This document shows positions 17,917-27,554 of a DNA stretch of 64,000 nt, one piece after another. The notes under the pieces were generated by a model, which was not told where the DNA came from, ran no database searches, and worked only from the letters and a program-made list of their open reading frames with translations. The DNA comes from Ruminococcus sp. OA3 (GTDB lineage: Bacteria > Bacillota > Clostridia > Lachnospirales > Lachnospiraceae), in NCBI RefSeq assembly GCF_022440845.1, contig NZ_JAKNTO010000001.1:248001-312000 (forward strand), written 5' to 3'. How positions within the stretch are numbered: position 1 is the stretch's first letter; each line of letters opens with the position of its first letter. Both the position numbers and the translations under genes were made by a program.

Positions 17917-18456
17917 TTATACTGCTGATAATGCCCCTGTCACAGAATCCATAATGAATCCACGGACCGTGATATCTTCCGGCATCAGCGGATGCTGCTT
18001 TAAGTTCAGTACCGTCTCTTTTACAGAATCTTCAACACTGCCAAATCCACTGAGCCATTCCTCCAGTTTTATCCCGCTGTGACAGATAACATCCATGCGA
18101 TCCTTTGGTATCCCGCGCTCCTCCAGTTTCTTCAGGAGTTCACCGCCGTCCATGCCCTGCACTCCGCAGTCCGTATGTCCGATCACCATGACCTCTTCCA
18201 CTCCCAGTTCCAGTATCGCCACCAGCAGGCTTCTCATCACGCTTCCATACGGATGGGTGATGACGCCCCCGGCATTCTTTATGATCTTTGCATCCCCGTT
18301 GCGGATCCCCAGTGCCGCCGGAAGAAGCTCAATCAGTCTGGTATCCATACAGGTGAGAACCGCCAGTTTCTTGTCCGGATATTTATTAGTCACATAAGGC
18401 TCGTACGCCCTGGACTTTACGAATTCTTTGTTGTACTGGAGTATTTCTTCTATCAT
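17917..18456 (-). CDS. Beta-class carbonic anhydrase
   Basis: A 179-residue enzyme that interconverts CO2 and bicarbonate. Zinc ligands and the catalytic dyad are visible: Cys, Asp and Arg in LTCMDTRL (Cys near residue 36), then His and Cys in IGHTDCGVQ. The GGVITHPYGSVMRSLLVAI stretch is the conserved core of the beta class. ATG 18456 has GAGG 9 bases upstream; a GTG five codons earlier is less likely. It is monocistronic or co-transcribed with the YaiI-family gene upstream (77-base gap). Confidence 0.9.
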   Translation of the reverse strand: MIEEILQYNKEFVKSRAYEPYVTNKYPDKKLAVLTCMDTRLIELLPAALGIRNGDAKIIKNAGGVITHPYGSVMRSLLVAILELGVEEVMVIGHTDCGVQGMDGGELLKKLEERGIPKDRMDVICHSGIKLEEWLSGFGSVEDSVKETVLNLKQHPLMPEDITVRGFIMDSVTGALSAV

Positions 18457-18533
18457 TTTATTCAACCTCACTGTGTGTTCTGTACTTTATGTCAGCATAT
18501 TATCAGACGTTTTTCCACAGGTCCATCACATCA

Positions 18534-18986
18534 TCACTGGCTGTCAGAAACTTTGTCAATCAGCTTTGACAAAGAACTCAAAAAATTCTGATCGTCCTCC
18601 TCCGTTCTTTTTGCCGGGCCTTTGAGATGATGTTTCGCCCTGGTGCGCCTCGCCTTTTTCGCCAGATGCCGCTCCATCAGCATCTGATCGATGTTCTCTT
18701 CTGTATACCATCTGCCGCTCTGATGGATGCCGCAGGCGCCTTTCCCCAGAGCCATCGCCGCCACGCCGTAATCCTGCGTCACGACGATATCCCCTTTTCT
18801 GCAGGCAGAGACCAGTGCAAAATCCACGGCGTCAGCACCGGCGCCGATGACCTTGATCTCGCTGTAGTCAGAGTGTAAGATGTGATTGGTATCGCAGAAA
18901 AGAATGACCCCCATTCCATGTTTTTGAGCGACCTCTTCTACGATATGTGTCACGGGACATGCATCCGCATCCACTAATATTCTCAT
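18534..18986 (-). CDS. YaiI/YqxD family (UPF0178, DUF188) protein
   Basis: A 150-residue protein with the family opening MRILVDADACPVTHIVEEVA and the core GADAVDFALVSACRKGDIVVTQDYGVA, ending with the RRTRAKHHLKGPAKRTEEDD stretch. The fold is PIN-like, with acidic residues at Asp5, Asp7 and the QDYG aspartate. The biochemical role of the family is not settled; nuclease activity is only suspected. Confidence 0.88.
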   Translation of the reverse strand: MRILVDADACPVTHIVEEVAQKHGMGVILFCDTNHILHSDYSEIKVIGAGADAVDFALVSACRKGDIVVTQDYGVAAMALGKGACGIHQSGRWYTEENIDQMLMERHLAKKARRTRAKHHLKGPAKRTEEDDQNFLSSLSKLIDKVSDSQ

Positions 18987-19014
18987 ACGCTTTCCTTCTG
19001 CCTCTCGGATAATA

Positions 19015-21036
19015 TTAATTATTCAGCATATTATCTCTTTTTTCGGTGTATGCTTCAAGAAATATTTGTTCACGTGTGTCAAACATTTTCTGATAATTAT
19101 TGACATTGGAATATTCCAAAAACATCTCTTCCGGTATAAATTCATACTTTACGATCTGGTCTTTCAGCCATTGGCTGTCGATGAGAATCAGCTTTTTATT
19201 GCCTTTTGCAATATTTTCATTTTTAGGCAGCAGGCCCAAATTAAGCAGATTGTTCTGTATGACATCTTTGCGCACAATAGAAGATTCATTAAATAACGTC
19301 TGCGGCATGATATGATCCACCTCTAACCCATAGTCCGTATCGGGGCCCTGTATGCATTTGAGGCAGTAAAAATGATACAGCAGTGGTTTCATAAGCGCCA
19401 GCGTAATATCCACTGACTCAATGACACTCTCTGCAAAGATCTGATCCCGCAGCAGGCTTTCCCATTTATAAGCCGGAACGGGTTCATATAAATCAGGTTC
19501 CCTTTCCAGATTCAAAATATTACCGGCTATTTTAGAATCACCGGACCCCCTCCATTGTCTGTTAATATATTCATATATCAATTTGTCCCATAAAATAAAG
19601 CAATTCTTCTGAAATTGTTTTGCCCTGGAGTCACCAACCGGCTTCCCTTTTCTGATCCAGTCTTTGTATGTAAGAATCATGAAGTTTAATGCAATCGAAT
19701 CACTTGTCAGCTCCATAACAGAGGCATTCCAGGATCTAAAGTATTTGAAATACTCAAAGGATGAAATGAGTTTCAGCATAGACTCAAGCTCATAAATCAG
19801 CTTCTCAATATCGGAACTCCAGTCAATGTCTTCTCTCTTACTCAATTTTTCAATATCTTCTTTTTTTACACCACCGGCATAAATTCCCGCCAGTATTTTA
19901 AACCCACACGTCAGCTCCTTTTCAAAATCCGTTTTTGAATCAGTAAACTGTTTTAGCACAATATTTCTGCCGAGCCTGTCTAACAGCGTCGCCGGCAGAT
20001 CCCAGCGCACAACATCTGTCTGAACGGTTCCGATCTTTGTATACAGCTTCTTTATGGCATTGACAGTCGCCTGAGACGGATGGTCCACGGATATATTCCA
20101 ATGTGGTTTTGCGGACAAAATCTCAACTGCAGTCAGTTTTTCCCCCTCTGAATTAATAATGTTAAAAATCTTCTGCGAATCTGAAGGAGACAGATTCTTA
20201 ACTTCTATCATGCCAATTTTGCTGTTGGCAAGCTGAAAATCCATCTTATCAACGATCAGCATTCGCTCAGTTATCATATCCCACTTCTCATGAATCAGTG
20301 CCTTTAGCTGTCTGGCATCTTTTACATCACACCTCAATTCAATGAACTGGTAGAATGAAGATTCCTCCCGGCTCTCGATATCCTCGTCATCACAGTATTT
20401 TGTATACTCATCAATAAATGTTTTCACCTTGCGTGATGAGAGTTTCACATCTCCGTTTTCGGTCTCTACGTACGGTAATCTGTTTACATACTTTGTAACG
20501 TCAAAAGGCTTCGTAAATCCGGTGTTCTTTTTTTGTTTATTGTGAATGATCTTTATGATCTCCAGCAAAAGTTCTAACCCATAGGTAGACTCATCAATAT
20601 TCTCTTCTGCATTTATCTCGTTTCCTTCGCTGTCGTCATCACTATTTTCACGTAAAGATACCTCGAATTCTTCATCCGCATCCGCTTCAATATATTCATT
20701 TATTTTCTCCCAGTACTTTTCCTCCAGCTCATTCGGCTGATCAGAATTTTTAAATCGAATAAACTTTTTTGCCCAGTTATAAATGTTTTCCGGATCATCG
20801 TGAATCATCGTAAGTGCATTTTTCCTCTGCCGTCCGTCAAGCAGCCATCTTACCGTCTTGCCCTTGCTTTCATCTACACTGAGTATGCAGACACCGATCG
20901 GATATTCCTTGAACAGGCTGATGCATAACTGAAAATTCTTTTTTTCGTCCCAGGTTTGCTTTCTCTGAAACCTCGGCAGCTTGACATTTCGATCCGTTAT
21001 AAACGTTTTTACCGTCTCCGGTCTGATTTCGTACAT
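19015..21036 (-). CDS. GmrSD-like protein: DUF262 plus DUF1524 HNH nuclease
   Basis: A 673-residue protein combining both halves of GmrS/GmrD type IV restriction enzymes. The N-terminal DUF262 shows LPRFQRKQTWDEKKN (near 19), LDGRQRKNAL (near 65) and KIFNIINSEGEKLTAVEIL (near 290). The C-terminal DUF1524 HNH part shows GLEVDHIMPQTLFN (near 580) and NNLLNLGLLPKNENIAKGNK. DUF262 enzymes hydrolyse nucleotides and the HNH half cuts DNA, often phage DNA with modified bases. It starts 24 bases after the SEFIR gene, so the two are one operon. An acidic insertion (residues 110-160, rich in Asp and Glu) is unusual. Target modification unknown. Confidence 0.82.
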   Translation of the reverse strand: MYEIRPETVKTFITDRNVKLPRFQRKQTWDEKKNFQLCISLFKEYPIGVCILSVDESKGKTVRWLLDGRQRKNALTMIHDDPENIYNWAKKFIRFKNSDQPNELEEKYWEKINEYIEADADEEFEVSLRENSDDDSEGNEINAEENIDESTYGLELLLEIIKIIHNKQKKNTGFTKPFDVTKYVNRLPYVETENGDVKLSSRKVKTFIDEYTKYCDDEDIESREESSFYQFIELRCDVKDARQLKALIHEKWDMITERMLIVDKMDFQLANSKIGMIEVKNLSPSDSQKIFNIINSEGEKLTAVEILSAKPHWNISVDHPSQATVNAIKKLYTKIGTVQTDVVRWDLPATLLDRLGRNIVLKQFTDSKTDFEKELTCGFKILAGIYAGGVKKEDIEKLSKREDIDWSSDIEKLIYELESMLKLISSFEYFKYFRSWNASVMELTSDSIALNFMILTYKDWIRKGKPVGDSRAKQFQKNCFILWDKLIYEYINRQWRGSGDSKIAGNILNLEREPDLYEPVPAYKWESLLRDQIFAESVIESVDITLALMKPLLYHFYCLKCIQGPDTDYGLEVDHIMPQTLFNESSIVRKDVIQNNLLNLGLLPKNENIAKGNKKLILIDSQWLKDQIVKYEFIPEEMFLEYSNVNNYQKMFDTREQIFLEAYTEKRDNMLNN

Positions 21037-21060
21037 CGCACATCTCTCTCTTTCGTCGTA

Positions 21061-22242
21061 TTATGCCAGGCCCATCCGATAATCCTCAAGCCTTCGCAAT
21101 TCCTCCAGCCCCTCATATCCGTGTTCCGCCAGGAAATATAACAACTCCGGAAGGATCCGAAAAGAAACATTGTCCATTCCCACATCCCATATGCCTGCCT
21201 TCCGCCTTTGCAGCGCTGTAAAGAATATTTCATCCAGGAATGCGCCCTCGATAGCAGCGCCAAAGAATCCCGGCACGATCTTTTCTTTATCTTCCCCTTC
21301 ATAAAACAGTTCAACAGAAACCGGAGTGACAGTCCCTTCTTCCTCCCCTGACGGCTGGACTACGGCCTTCACAATCCGGCACACATTTTCTGCCGTTTTG
21401 TATCCCATATATTGAACAAATTCCCTGTGTGAGAAAAATATCTCCAGGGCTTTTTCTTTGTTTCTGAGGTCCGCTTCCTCGCACTTCATCTGCGCATTAA
21501 GTGCGGCAAACCACTGGTCTTCTTCTTTACTGAGGCGTTCTCCCAGAACAGCCCTTTCCTGCAGCTTATCCCGCTGAACTTTTTTCTCCTCTAAATCACA
21601 ATCCCGGATCTTCACTTTGAAAGACCTGGTCCCATCCACAAGCCATTCATATATAAGATGAAGATCATCATTGGGCACATACGCATCATCACTCTGTCTG
21701 TAAACAGTAAGCGTCTTCGCATGGCCAAGGGAAAACCTGGGAAGCTCTCTCGGCTGCAAATCAGGTGTTTTATCATTTACCTCTCCGAATTCGATCTGTG
21801 GAACTTCATTTAAGCAGGAATACAATTCCAGGAAACCTTTCTTTTCATCTTCTGCCAGATCTATCAGCTTAATACCGGTGAACATGACCGGCACAATGCT
21901 ATCCAGCTTCTCCTGACTGCATCCCTCAAATGAGACGAAAATAAATTTCCTGTTGTTCCCGGGCTTTCGCCATTCGGAGGCTATGACCTCATATTCCTTA
22001 CTGACACCGGTCATTGGCTCATCTGCTTTGCGCTTATATGATTCCGACAGGATAATGATAACTTTATCAGACTGTAAGCCCCGGGACATCATCTGTGTAA
22101 ATGAAGGCGCTGTGCTCTCCTGCAGCTCCTTTTGGTCACAGGTTGCATCATAACCATTCTCGCGAAGCATTTTCACAAAAGAATAAACTCTCTCATTTTC
22201 TTCCTGTGTCCCCCAGGCATACGTAACAAATACCTTTTTCAT
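21061..22242 (-). CDS. SEFIR (TIR-like) domain protein, candidate defence gene
   Basis: A 393-residue protein whose first about 150 residues form a SEFIR domain, a TIR relative. Motifs are KVFVTYAWG at the start, NGYDATCDQKELQ, KVIIILSESYKRKAD and VSKEYEVIASEW. Bacterial SEFIR proteins are a known anti-phage family thought to act by abortive NAD depletion. The C-terminal 240 residues, including a Lys/Glu-rich predicted coiled segment near 215-265, match nothing I recognise. ATG 22242 matches the domain start, although its AAAGG is 12 bases upstream. It is followed at once by the GmrSD-like gene, and two copies of a structured repeat lie upstream. Confidence 0.78.
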   Translation of the reverse strand: MKKVFVTYAWGTQEENERVYSFVKMLRENGYDATCDQKELQESTAPSFTQMMSRGLQSDKVIIILSESYKRKADEPMTGVSKEYEVIASEWRKPGNNRKFIFVSFEGCSQEKLDSIVPVMFTGIKLIDLAEDEKKGFLELYSCLNEVPQIEFGEVNDKTPDLQPRELPRFSLGHAKTLTVYRQSDDAYVPNDDLHLIYEWLVDGTRSFKVKIRDCDLEEKKVQRDKLQERAVLGERLSKEEDQWFAALNAQMKCEEADLRNKEKALEIFFSHREFVQYMGYKTAENVCRIVKAVVQPSGEEEGTVTPVSVELFYEGEDKEKIVPGFFGAAIEGAFLDEIFFTALQRRKAGIWDVGMDNVSFRILPELLYFLAEHGYEGLEELRRLEDYRMGLA

Positions 22243-22301
22243 CTGTTCTTGGTACCTTTCACATGACCCTTCCGTTTTTCTTTTCAAACCGCAGACTGTC
22301 C

Positions 22302-22391
22302 TGTATCATCCGCTGCACAGCAGCGACGCGAAGCGGCACAGCAACTTTTGTTGCTGTGGATGACATACGATTTATATGTCATCATTATACC
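22302..22391 (-). repeat. Structured dispersed repeat, copy B
   Basis: Read on the minus strand, the unit opens with GGTATAATGATGACATA and ends GCAGCGGATGATAC. It contains a 9-bp stem (GATGACATA/TATGTCATC), CAGCAAC/GTTGCTG, and a longer third stem with an insertion rich in CG dinucleotides. It lies 60 bases upstream of the SEFIR gene on the same strand. A second copy follows 139 bases away and related units lie upstream of guaA. The TATAAT may act as a -10 box. Confidence 0.65.
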
Positions 22392-22450
22392 ACGTGTGCA
22401 AACCAGAAAGCGACGCGCAGCGGCATTTTCTGGGCCAGCCGTGGCTTCCA

Positions 22451-22530
22451 GGTATCATCCGCTGCACAGCAGCGGCACAGCAACTTTTGTTGCTGTAGAT
22501 GGCATACGATTTATATGTCATCATTATACC
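22451..22530 (-). repeat. Structured dispersed repeat, copy A
   Basis: Same unit as copy B: GGTATAAT at one end, GATGATACC at the other, and three stems between. The first stem has one mismatch relative to copy B. Beyond it is an AAGCCACGGCTGG linker (also found next to the 48.5 kb copy) and a fourth hairpin with CCAGAAA/TTTCTGG ends. Ends GGTAT/ATACC are inverted, as in a miniature mobile element. Between 22531 and 22621 nothing else is seen. Confidence 0.65.
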
Positions 22531-22621
22531 GCATTTCTGTTTGGTTTTCCATGATCATTTCAGGCACACCGTCAGCATACTGTCCGAACTTTAGTATTAA
22601 AAATATTCAGGAAGAGGCACA

Positions 22622-23653
22622 TTATCTTACTAATTCCTGCCATCGTTCATCATCCATCAGAAAACCATATGTTTCCTCATCACGGAAGCACTTTTTCAAA
22701 CTTCGCTTCATATCCTCAAGAAATTCCAGTCGTAATTCCCTGAATGCCACATGTTCATAGAGGGGAGATCTGCAAAATTCTCCCATTGTGCCGACACTGG
22801 CTATCATCTCCTCCATCGTGTCAATCACCGTATCCGCGTCTTTCTCCGCCGTCGCCAGATCAAGCCTGCAGGAAGTCTCATGATATTTTCCCATATCAAA
22901 GACCCCCGCCAACACCCGCTGTTTTTCCACCAGCATATGCGCCTTTTCCCTGTCTCCATCCTCCATAGCCAGCATGTAGATGCTTTGAAATACCATATTC
23001 ATCATCTGGTATCCTGAAAATAACAGTTCTTCATATGCCTTGTACGCCTCACCCGTGCGATTGGTCTTACTATAGATAACCGCCTGCTTTCTTTTTCTCT
23101 CTGGATTCTGCTTTGAAAAATACGCCAGATACTCTTCGGCCTTCTCATACTCTTCTTTTCTTAAATAAAACCCAAACAACGAATCGGCGGCACTGTACCG
23201 AATGTCCTCATCCTCACTTCCCAGCGCCCGGACATACCACTCCAGGATATAACCTTCATAGTTTTCTGTATCCGGAATACCCTTCGTCAGCCGCCACGAA
23301 TCCAGGATGAGTGCCATTTGCCAGATCAGCCGAGGACAGTTCGGATACTTCTCCAGAATCCCTTTTGTCCAATGAAAAACTTGCTCATAAGACTCCTCTT
23401 TGAGTTTCGCATCCATTTCCAACACGAAATGATTGATTTCTTCTACGGTAAGCTCCTCCCGAAACGACAACAGGGTATCGAGAGAAATACCCAGCAGCCT
23501 GGCAATCGGAGCCAGCAGTGAAATATCCGGGAATGAATTTCCATTTTCCCATTTGTTGACCGCCGGTCCCGTGACCCCGAGACGCTTCGCCATGTCCTCC
23601 TGCGTCATATTTTTACTTTTCCTGTATTTTCTTATTACTTCACCTATCTGCAT
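22622..23653 (-). CDS. XRE-family regulator with TPR-like C-terminus
   Basis: A 343-residue protein. ATG 23653 follows GAAGGAG. The N-terminal XRE helix-turn-helix is MQIGEVIRKYRKSKNMTQED followed by MAKRLGVTGPAVNKWENGNS. The remaining 270 residues are helical repeats of TPR character (for example YEKAEEYLAYFSKQNPERKR). The layout resembles Clostridia XRE-TPR regulators that sense peptides or stress. It is divergent from a GNAT acetyltransferase, with an ATCAGA-TTTT-TCTGAT palindrome (23789-23804) in the gap that could be its operator. Target genes unknown. Confidence 0.8.
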   Translation of the reverse strand: MQIGEVIRKYRKSKNMTQEDMAKRLGVTGPAVNKWENGNSFPDISLLAPIARLLGISLDTLLSFREELTVEEINHFVLEMDAKLKEESYEQVFHWTKGILEKYPNCPRLIWQMALILDSWRLTKGIPDTENYEGYILEWYVRALGSEDEDIRYSAADSLFGFYLRKEEYEKAEEYLAYFSKQNPERKRKQAVIYSKTNRTGEAYKAYEELLFSGYQMMNMVFQSIYMLAMEDGDREKAHMLVEKQRVLAGVFDMGKYHETSCRLDLATAEKDADTVIDTMEEMIASVGTMGEFCRSPLYEHVAFRELRLEFLEDMKRSLKKCFRDEETYGFLMDDERWQELVR

Positions 23654-23865
23654 AGACTTGTCTCCTTCACGATGATCGCACTGGTCCTTATTATTTTCAG
23701 CATAGCAGACATTCATGTGTTTCACAACTGAACAGGCGTTAATGTTTATTTAGAAAAACTAACTGTTATTTATATTTTGGCTGATAGTATCAGATTTTTC
23801 TGATATGTCTTGTACCGTGTGGTAAAATAAGGTAAAGAGATCAATAGAATTGAGAGAGGTTTAAT

Positions 23866-24351
23866 ATGACATATACCATACGACGTATCCAGAAATCCGA
23901 GTATCCTTTATTAAATGATTTTCTGTATGAGGCCATTTTTGTACCGGACGGCGTTGAACCCCCTCCCCGTTCCATCCTCATGTCTCCTGATCTTCAGGTC
24001 TATGTTGATCATTTCGGTGAATCGAAGGACGATATCGGGCTGGTTACCGAAGTCGATGAGAAGATTGTGGGCGCCGTCTGGGTGCGCATTATGGACGACT
24101 ACGGTCATGTTGATGACCGGACGCCGTCTTTTGCCATTTCGCTCTATAAGGAATATCGGGGTCTTGGGATTGGGACGGCCATGATGCGGGCAATGCTCAC
24201 ACTGTTAAAGCACAGAGGATATAAGCGCGCTTCCCTGGCGGTCCAGAAGGCAAATTATGCCGTGAAGATGTACCTGCGGGTTGGATTCCGGGTTGTGGAG
24301 GATCGGGGGGAGGAGTTTGTTATGGTGATTGATTTAGCTAAGTTCTCATAG
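23866..24351 (+). CDS. GNAT-family N-acetyltransferase
   Basis: A 161-residue acetyl-CoA-dependent acyltransferase. The central beta strands EKIVGAVWVRIMDDYG lead to the acetyl-CoA pyrophosphate loop YRGLGIGTAMMRAML (the Q/RxxGxG/A motif) near residue 110. The C-terminal SLAVQKANYAVKMYLRVGF is the usual fourth motif. GAGAGAGG precedes the ATG. The substrate (amine, protein or small molecule) cannot be told. Confidence 0.87.
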   Translation: MTYTIRRIQKSEYPLLNDFLYEAIFVPDGVEPPPRSILMSPDLQVYVDHFGESKDDIGLVTEVDEKIVGAVWVRIMDDYGHVDDRTPSFAISLYKEYRGLGIGTAMMRAMLTLLKHRGYKRASLAVQKANYAVKMYLRVGFRVVEDRGEEFVMVIDLAKFS

Positions 24352-24394
24352 ACTTTTTTTATCCATAATAGCGAAACAAATATTGTGTAGAAAA

Positions 24395-24423
24395 ATGACT
24401 TTTCAGGTAATATCTGGTATACT
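24395..24423 (+). promoter_or_regulatory. Predicted promoter of the McrBC-like operon
   Basis: ATGACT (24395-24400), 17 bases, TATACT (24418-24423), 66 bases upstream of the McrB-like start. The -10 box is good and the -35 box moderate. Confidence 0.4.
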
Positions 24424-24488
24424 GTGAGTAACAACGTGAGCGTGCATATGTCTTATGTAACCGCAGATTTTATAAACGAGGTAACAAT

Positions 24489-27400
24489 ATGTCCGATACC
24501 TATATCTACCAGAAAGAAGTTGATCAATCTACTTTAAATTACGGAATCACTATCCCCGTAAATTTACAAGCAAAATTATTTGAGGGATTGGGATATACTT
24601 TAACCAAAGGTGAAAAGAGAACGGTAAGCATTCTGCTCGATGGAAAACGCTATGAAGCGAGACTTACAAATGTAGCTATTGATTCTACTAAATATCCCAG
24701 AAATGAGGTTGTACAAATCCGCTACTCCTCAAATTCACCAATTGCGTCCAAACTACAAGAACAATTTATTTCCAGTGTTTCAGTAATTGCTGAGCAAAAG
24801 AACAGTACCCAAAAGGGACACTCCATTACCATTCCAGAATCCCGGAAAGAATATATCGAGATCTATATCACTGACGATGGCACCATACGTTTTGAGTGCC
24901 AGCCTCAAAAAACAGAGGTAAAACTTAATTTTTTCCAATATATTGGTTCCGCTGACAGCCTTGCCGGATATCAGCGATCCTATAAACTAATTCTTTTGGA
25001 AAGTATGTTGACGCTTATGGATCATACTGGTAAGTGCTCACTGTATCAAGTTGTGGATCGCTTTAAACACTTCTATGAGAACCGAAAAAGTCAAGGAAAA
25101 GTTCCCGATGTCGACGTGGATCAGCGGATTGCGAATATTGAATCGAGTTCTATCCAGGATGTCCTCAGAGTAATTTTAGACAACCCGTTTAAAGCAATTA
25201 GTAACAAGGGTTTTCTTCAAATCAAAAAGATGGATAATATCGATTATCTGATGTTCTCACCGGAACTTATGGCGGACATGAATGAACAAGATTTTAAACA
25301 GCTGAAAGAACTTTTAGGCTTAAAGATACAAAAATATTTTGATAAAATTGATGGTGCTAATGTGCAAACAGATTTAAAAAACCTTTTTGACTATATGTTG
25401 GAACACTATAAGGATTGTCGAGAACATGAGGCGTTTAGGAACAATCGTATTGGTAAACTGATACGTCAAGTTATTCCTAAAGTCATATTGACACTCCCTT
25501 TTTTAAATAATGAAACTTATCTTGTAAAAGGAAGTATCGGCCAGGGAAACTGGGCAACCGTTCCCTGGATCTGCATCTTTGACAAGCGAATTACAGCGTC
25601 CGCCCAACATGGCGTCTATATCGTGTATCTGTTATCGGAAGACGGTAATACCCTTTATTTGACTTTGAACCAAGGGTGTAACAATTACATAAACTCATTA
25701 GGAAAGCGAAAAACCATTCTGAAATTACACGAGATGACTGCAAACGTACTGACGACTGTTTCCGCAGGACCATTTTCTACTGGGACAGACCTAAACCTTG
25801 GGAATGAATTTTATGAACATGGTTGCATTTTTTATAAAGCTTATCACAAAGGGCAGGTTCCACCAACCGATATATTGACCGCTGATCTTTTTAGCATGAT
25901 TAACCGCTATCAAGAATACGTGGAGACACAAGCACAACATCGACCAAAAAAGAAAGCGTGGTTATTAACTTGGAATGCCGATAACTGGATATGGGATGGT
26001 TACGAAAGCTTTGCCCAACAGACTAAAGATGGGCATAAAGTAGTCACACCGTGGAGCTGTAACAATACAACCCCCGAAATTGGGGATTCTATCTTTCTCT
26101 TGAAACTTGGCGATGAACCTAGAGGAATCATAGCTTCTGGAACTATCATTCGGAAGAGCTACAAGGATTTGCATTGGGATTTAGAAAAACGCGCCCAAAA
26201 CATTACGGCAAGATTTGTTGATGTGAATTTTGACCGAATTTTGAATTTTCATTTTGAACAATTGTTACCTTTAGCACTTTTGGAAGAGCAACTCCCCTTG
26301 CAACGCTGGAGTCCGCAGGCTTCTGGTATTGAAATACAAGAAGAATATGTGTATGCGTTACACGACCTCTGGCACCAAATAACAATGGAAGAGTATTTAG
26401 ACATGACAGATACCGATGAATCTACAGAAGAATACAATATCTCAGATGAACTCACCCGGATTTCTCAGTATATTTCCGCCAAAGGTTTTTCCTATGAAGA
26501 CGGGTTTATTGAGAATTTTTATTTAAGCCTTAAAGCGAAACCTTTTGTCATACTGGCAGGTACTTCGGGAACGGGGAAGACAAAACTCGTCAAACTATTT
26601 GCGGAAGCTATAGGTGCCACTGTGGACAACGGCAGATATAAATTAGTACCTGTGCGACCAGATTGGTCTGATTCCACGGACCTTTTTGGCTACGTCGATC
26701 TCAACGGACAATATATTCCGGGTGCGCTCACTGAATTTATGAAAACCGCCATATCAGACCAGACGAAACCTTACTTTCTCTGTTTAGATGAAATGAACCT
26801 AGCCAGAGTAGAATATTATCTGAGTGATATTCTATCGATCATTGAGACACGTCATTTTGAGAATGGTCAGATTATCACAGATATGATAGCGGAGAGCGAC
26901 GTTGCGGTTACAGCACACGGAAAACTTTTTCTTCCTGAAAATCTCTATATTATCGGAACAGTGAACATGGATGAAACCACGTTCCCATTTAGTAAAAAAG
27001 TGTTGGACCGTGCTAATACGATCGAATTTTCCTATGTCAATCTGGACCTCCATCAAACCCTGGGAATCGCCGATATTTCGGTGTTAGACAATCGCTTTTT
27101 AAGGAGCGACTACTTAGTGTTGGCAGAGTGTCCCGAGGGTGAAGATACAATATTAAGCGCCGTTTCTATCTTGAAACAAATGAATGAAGCCTTAAAAAAT
27201 GTGAACGCGCAGATTGGATACCGTGTGCGCGACGAAATTTGTTTCTATTTACTATACAACGAAAAATACTCCCTACTGGATGCATCTGTCGCTATGGATC
27301 TTGCAGTACTGCAAAAGATTTTGCCTCGCATCCAGGGGAGCAGCCTGTCAATTAAAAATCTGTTGCTTGCTTTATTTAAAATCTGTGTTGCTAACCAATC

Positions 27401-27554
27401 TGAAATAACACAGAACGCCAATCATACGGTTAGCGAGAACATGTTTAACTATCTGAAAACTCAGGACACTGTGCCTTACCGCAAAAGTGCTGAAAAAATT
27501 GCATTTATGACAAGGAGATTTGAGGAGGATGGCTACACTTCCTACTGGCTCTAA
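24489..27554 (+). CDS. McrB-like AAA+ GTPase with DUF3578 and EVE-like domains
   Basis: A 1021-residue motor subunit of a McrBC-type (type IV) restriction system. Residues 1-150 are an unfamiliar beta-rich domain. A DUF3578 (MrcB N-terminal) domain spans about 315-430 (GSIGQGNWATVPWICIFDKR, VYIVYLLSE). An EVE-like reader spans about 488-600 (KKAWLLTWNADNWIWDGY, GDSIFLLKLG). The AAA+ core has Walker A AGTSGTGKTK near 692, Walker B FLCLDEMNLARVEYYLSDIL near 763, and the VNMDETTFPFSKKVLDRAN sensor typical of McrB. EVE domains bind modified bases, so the target is probably modified phage DNA. It overlaps its partner gene by 26 bases. The AT-rich codon use differs from the flanking metabolic genes. 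Confidence 0.88.
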   Translation: MSDTYIYQKEVDQSTLNYGITIPVNLQAKLFEGLGYTLTKGEKRTVSILLDGKRYEARLTNVAIDSTKYPRNEVVQIRYSSNSPIASKLQEQFISSVSVIAEQKNSTQKGHSITIPESRKEYIEIYITDDGTIRFECQPQKTEVKLNFFQYIGSADSLAGYQRSYKLILLESMLTLMDHTGKCSLYQVVDRFKHFYENRKSQGKVPDVDVDQRIANIESSSIQDVLRVILDNPFKAISNKGFLQIKKMDNIDYLMFSPELMADMNEQDFKQLKELLGLKIQKYFDKIDGANVQTDLKNLFDYMLEHYKDCREHEAFRNNRIGKLIRQVIPKVILTLPFLNNETYLVKGSIGQGNWATVPWICIFDKRITASAQHGVYIVYLLSEDGNTLYLTLNQGCNNYINSLGKRKTILKLHEMTANVLTTVSAGPFSTGTDLNLGNEFYEHGCIFYKAYHKGQVPPTDILTADLFSMINRYQEYVETQAQHRPKKKAWLLTWNADNWIWDGYESFAQQTKDGHKVVTPWSCNNTTPEIGDSIFLLKLGDEPRGIIASGTIIRKSYKDLHWDLEKRAQNITARFVDVNFDRILNFHFEQLLPLALLEEQLPLQRWSPQASGIEIQEEYVYALHDLWHQITMEEYLDMTDTDESTEEYNISDELTRISQYISAKGFSYEDGFIENFYLSLKAKPFVILAGTSGTGKTKLVKLFAEAIGATVDNGRYKLVPVRPDWSDSTDLFGYVDLNGQYIPGALTEFMKTAISDQTKPYFLCLDEMNLARVEYYLSDILSIIETRHFENGQIITDMIAESDVAVTAHGKLFLPENLYIIGTVNMDETTFPFSKKVLDRANTIEFSYVNLDLHQTLGIADISVLDNRFLRSDYLVLAECPEGEDTILSAVSILKQMNEALKNVNAQIGYRVRDEICFYLLYNEKYSLLDASVAMDLAVLQKILPRIQGSSLSIKNLLLALFKICVANQSEITQNANHTVSENMFNYLKTQDTVPYRKSAEKIAFMTRRFEEDGYTSYWL

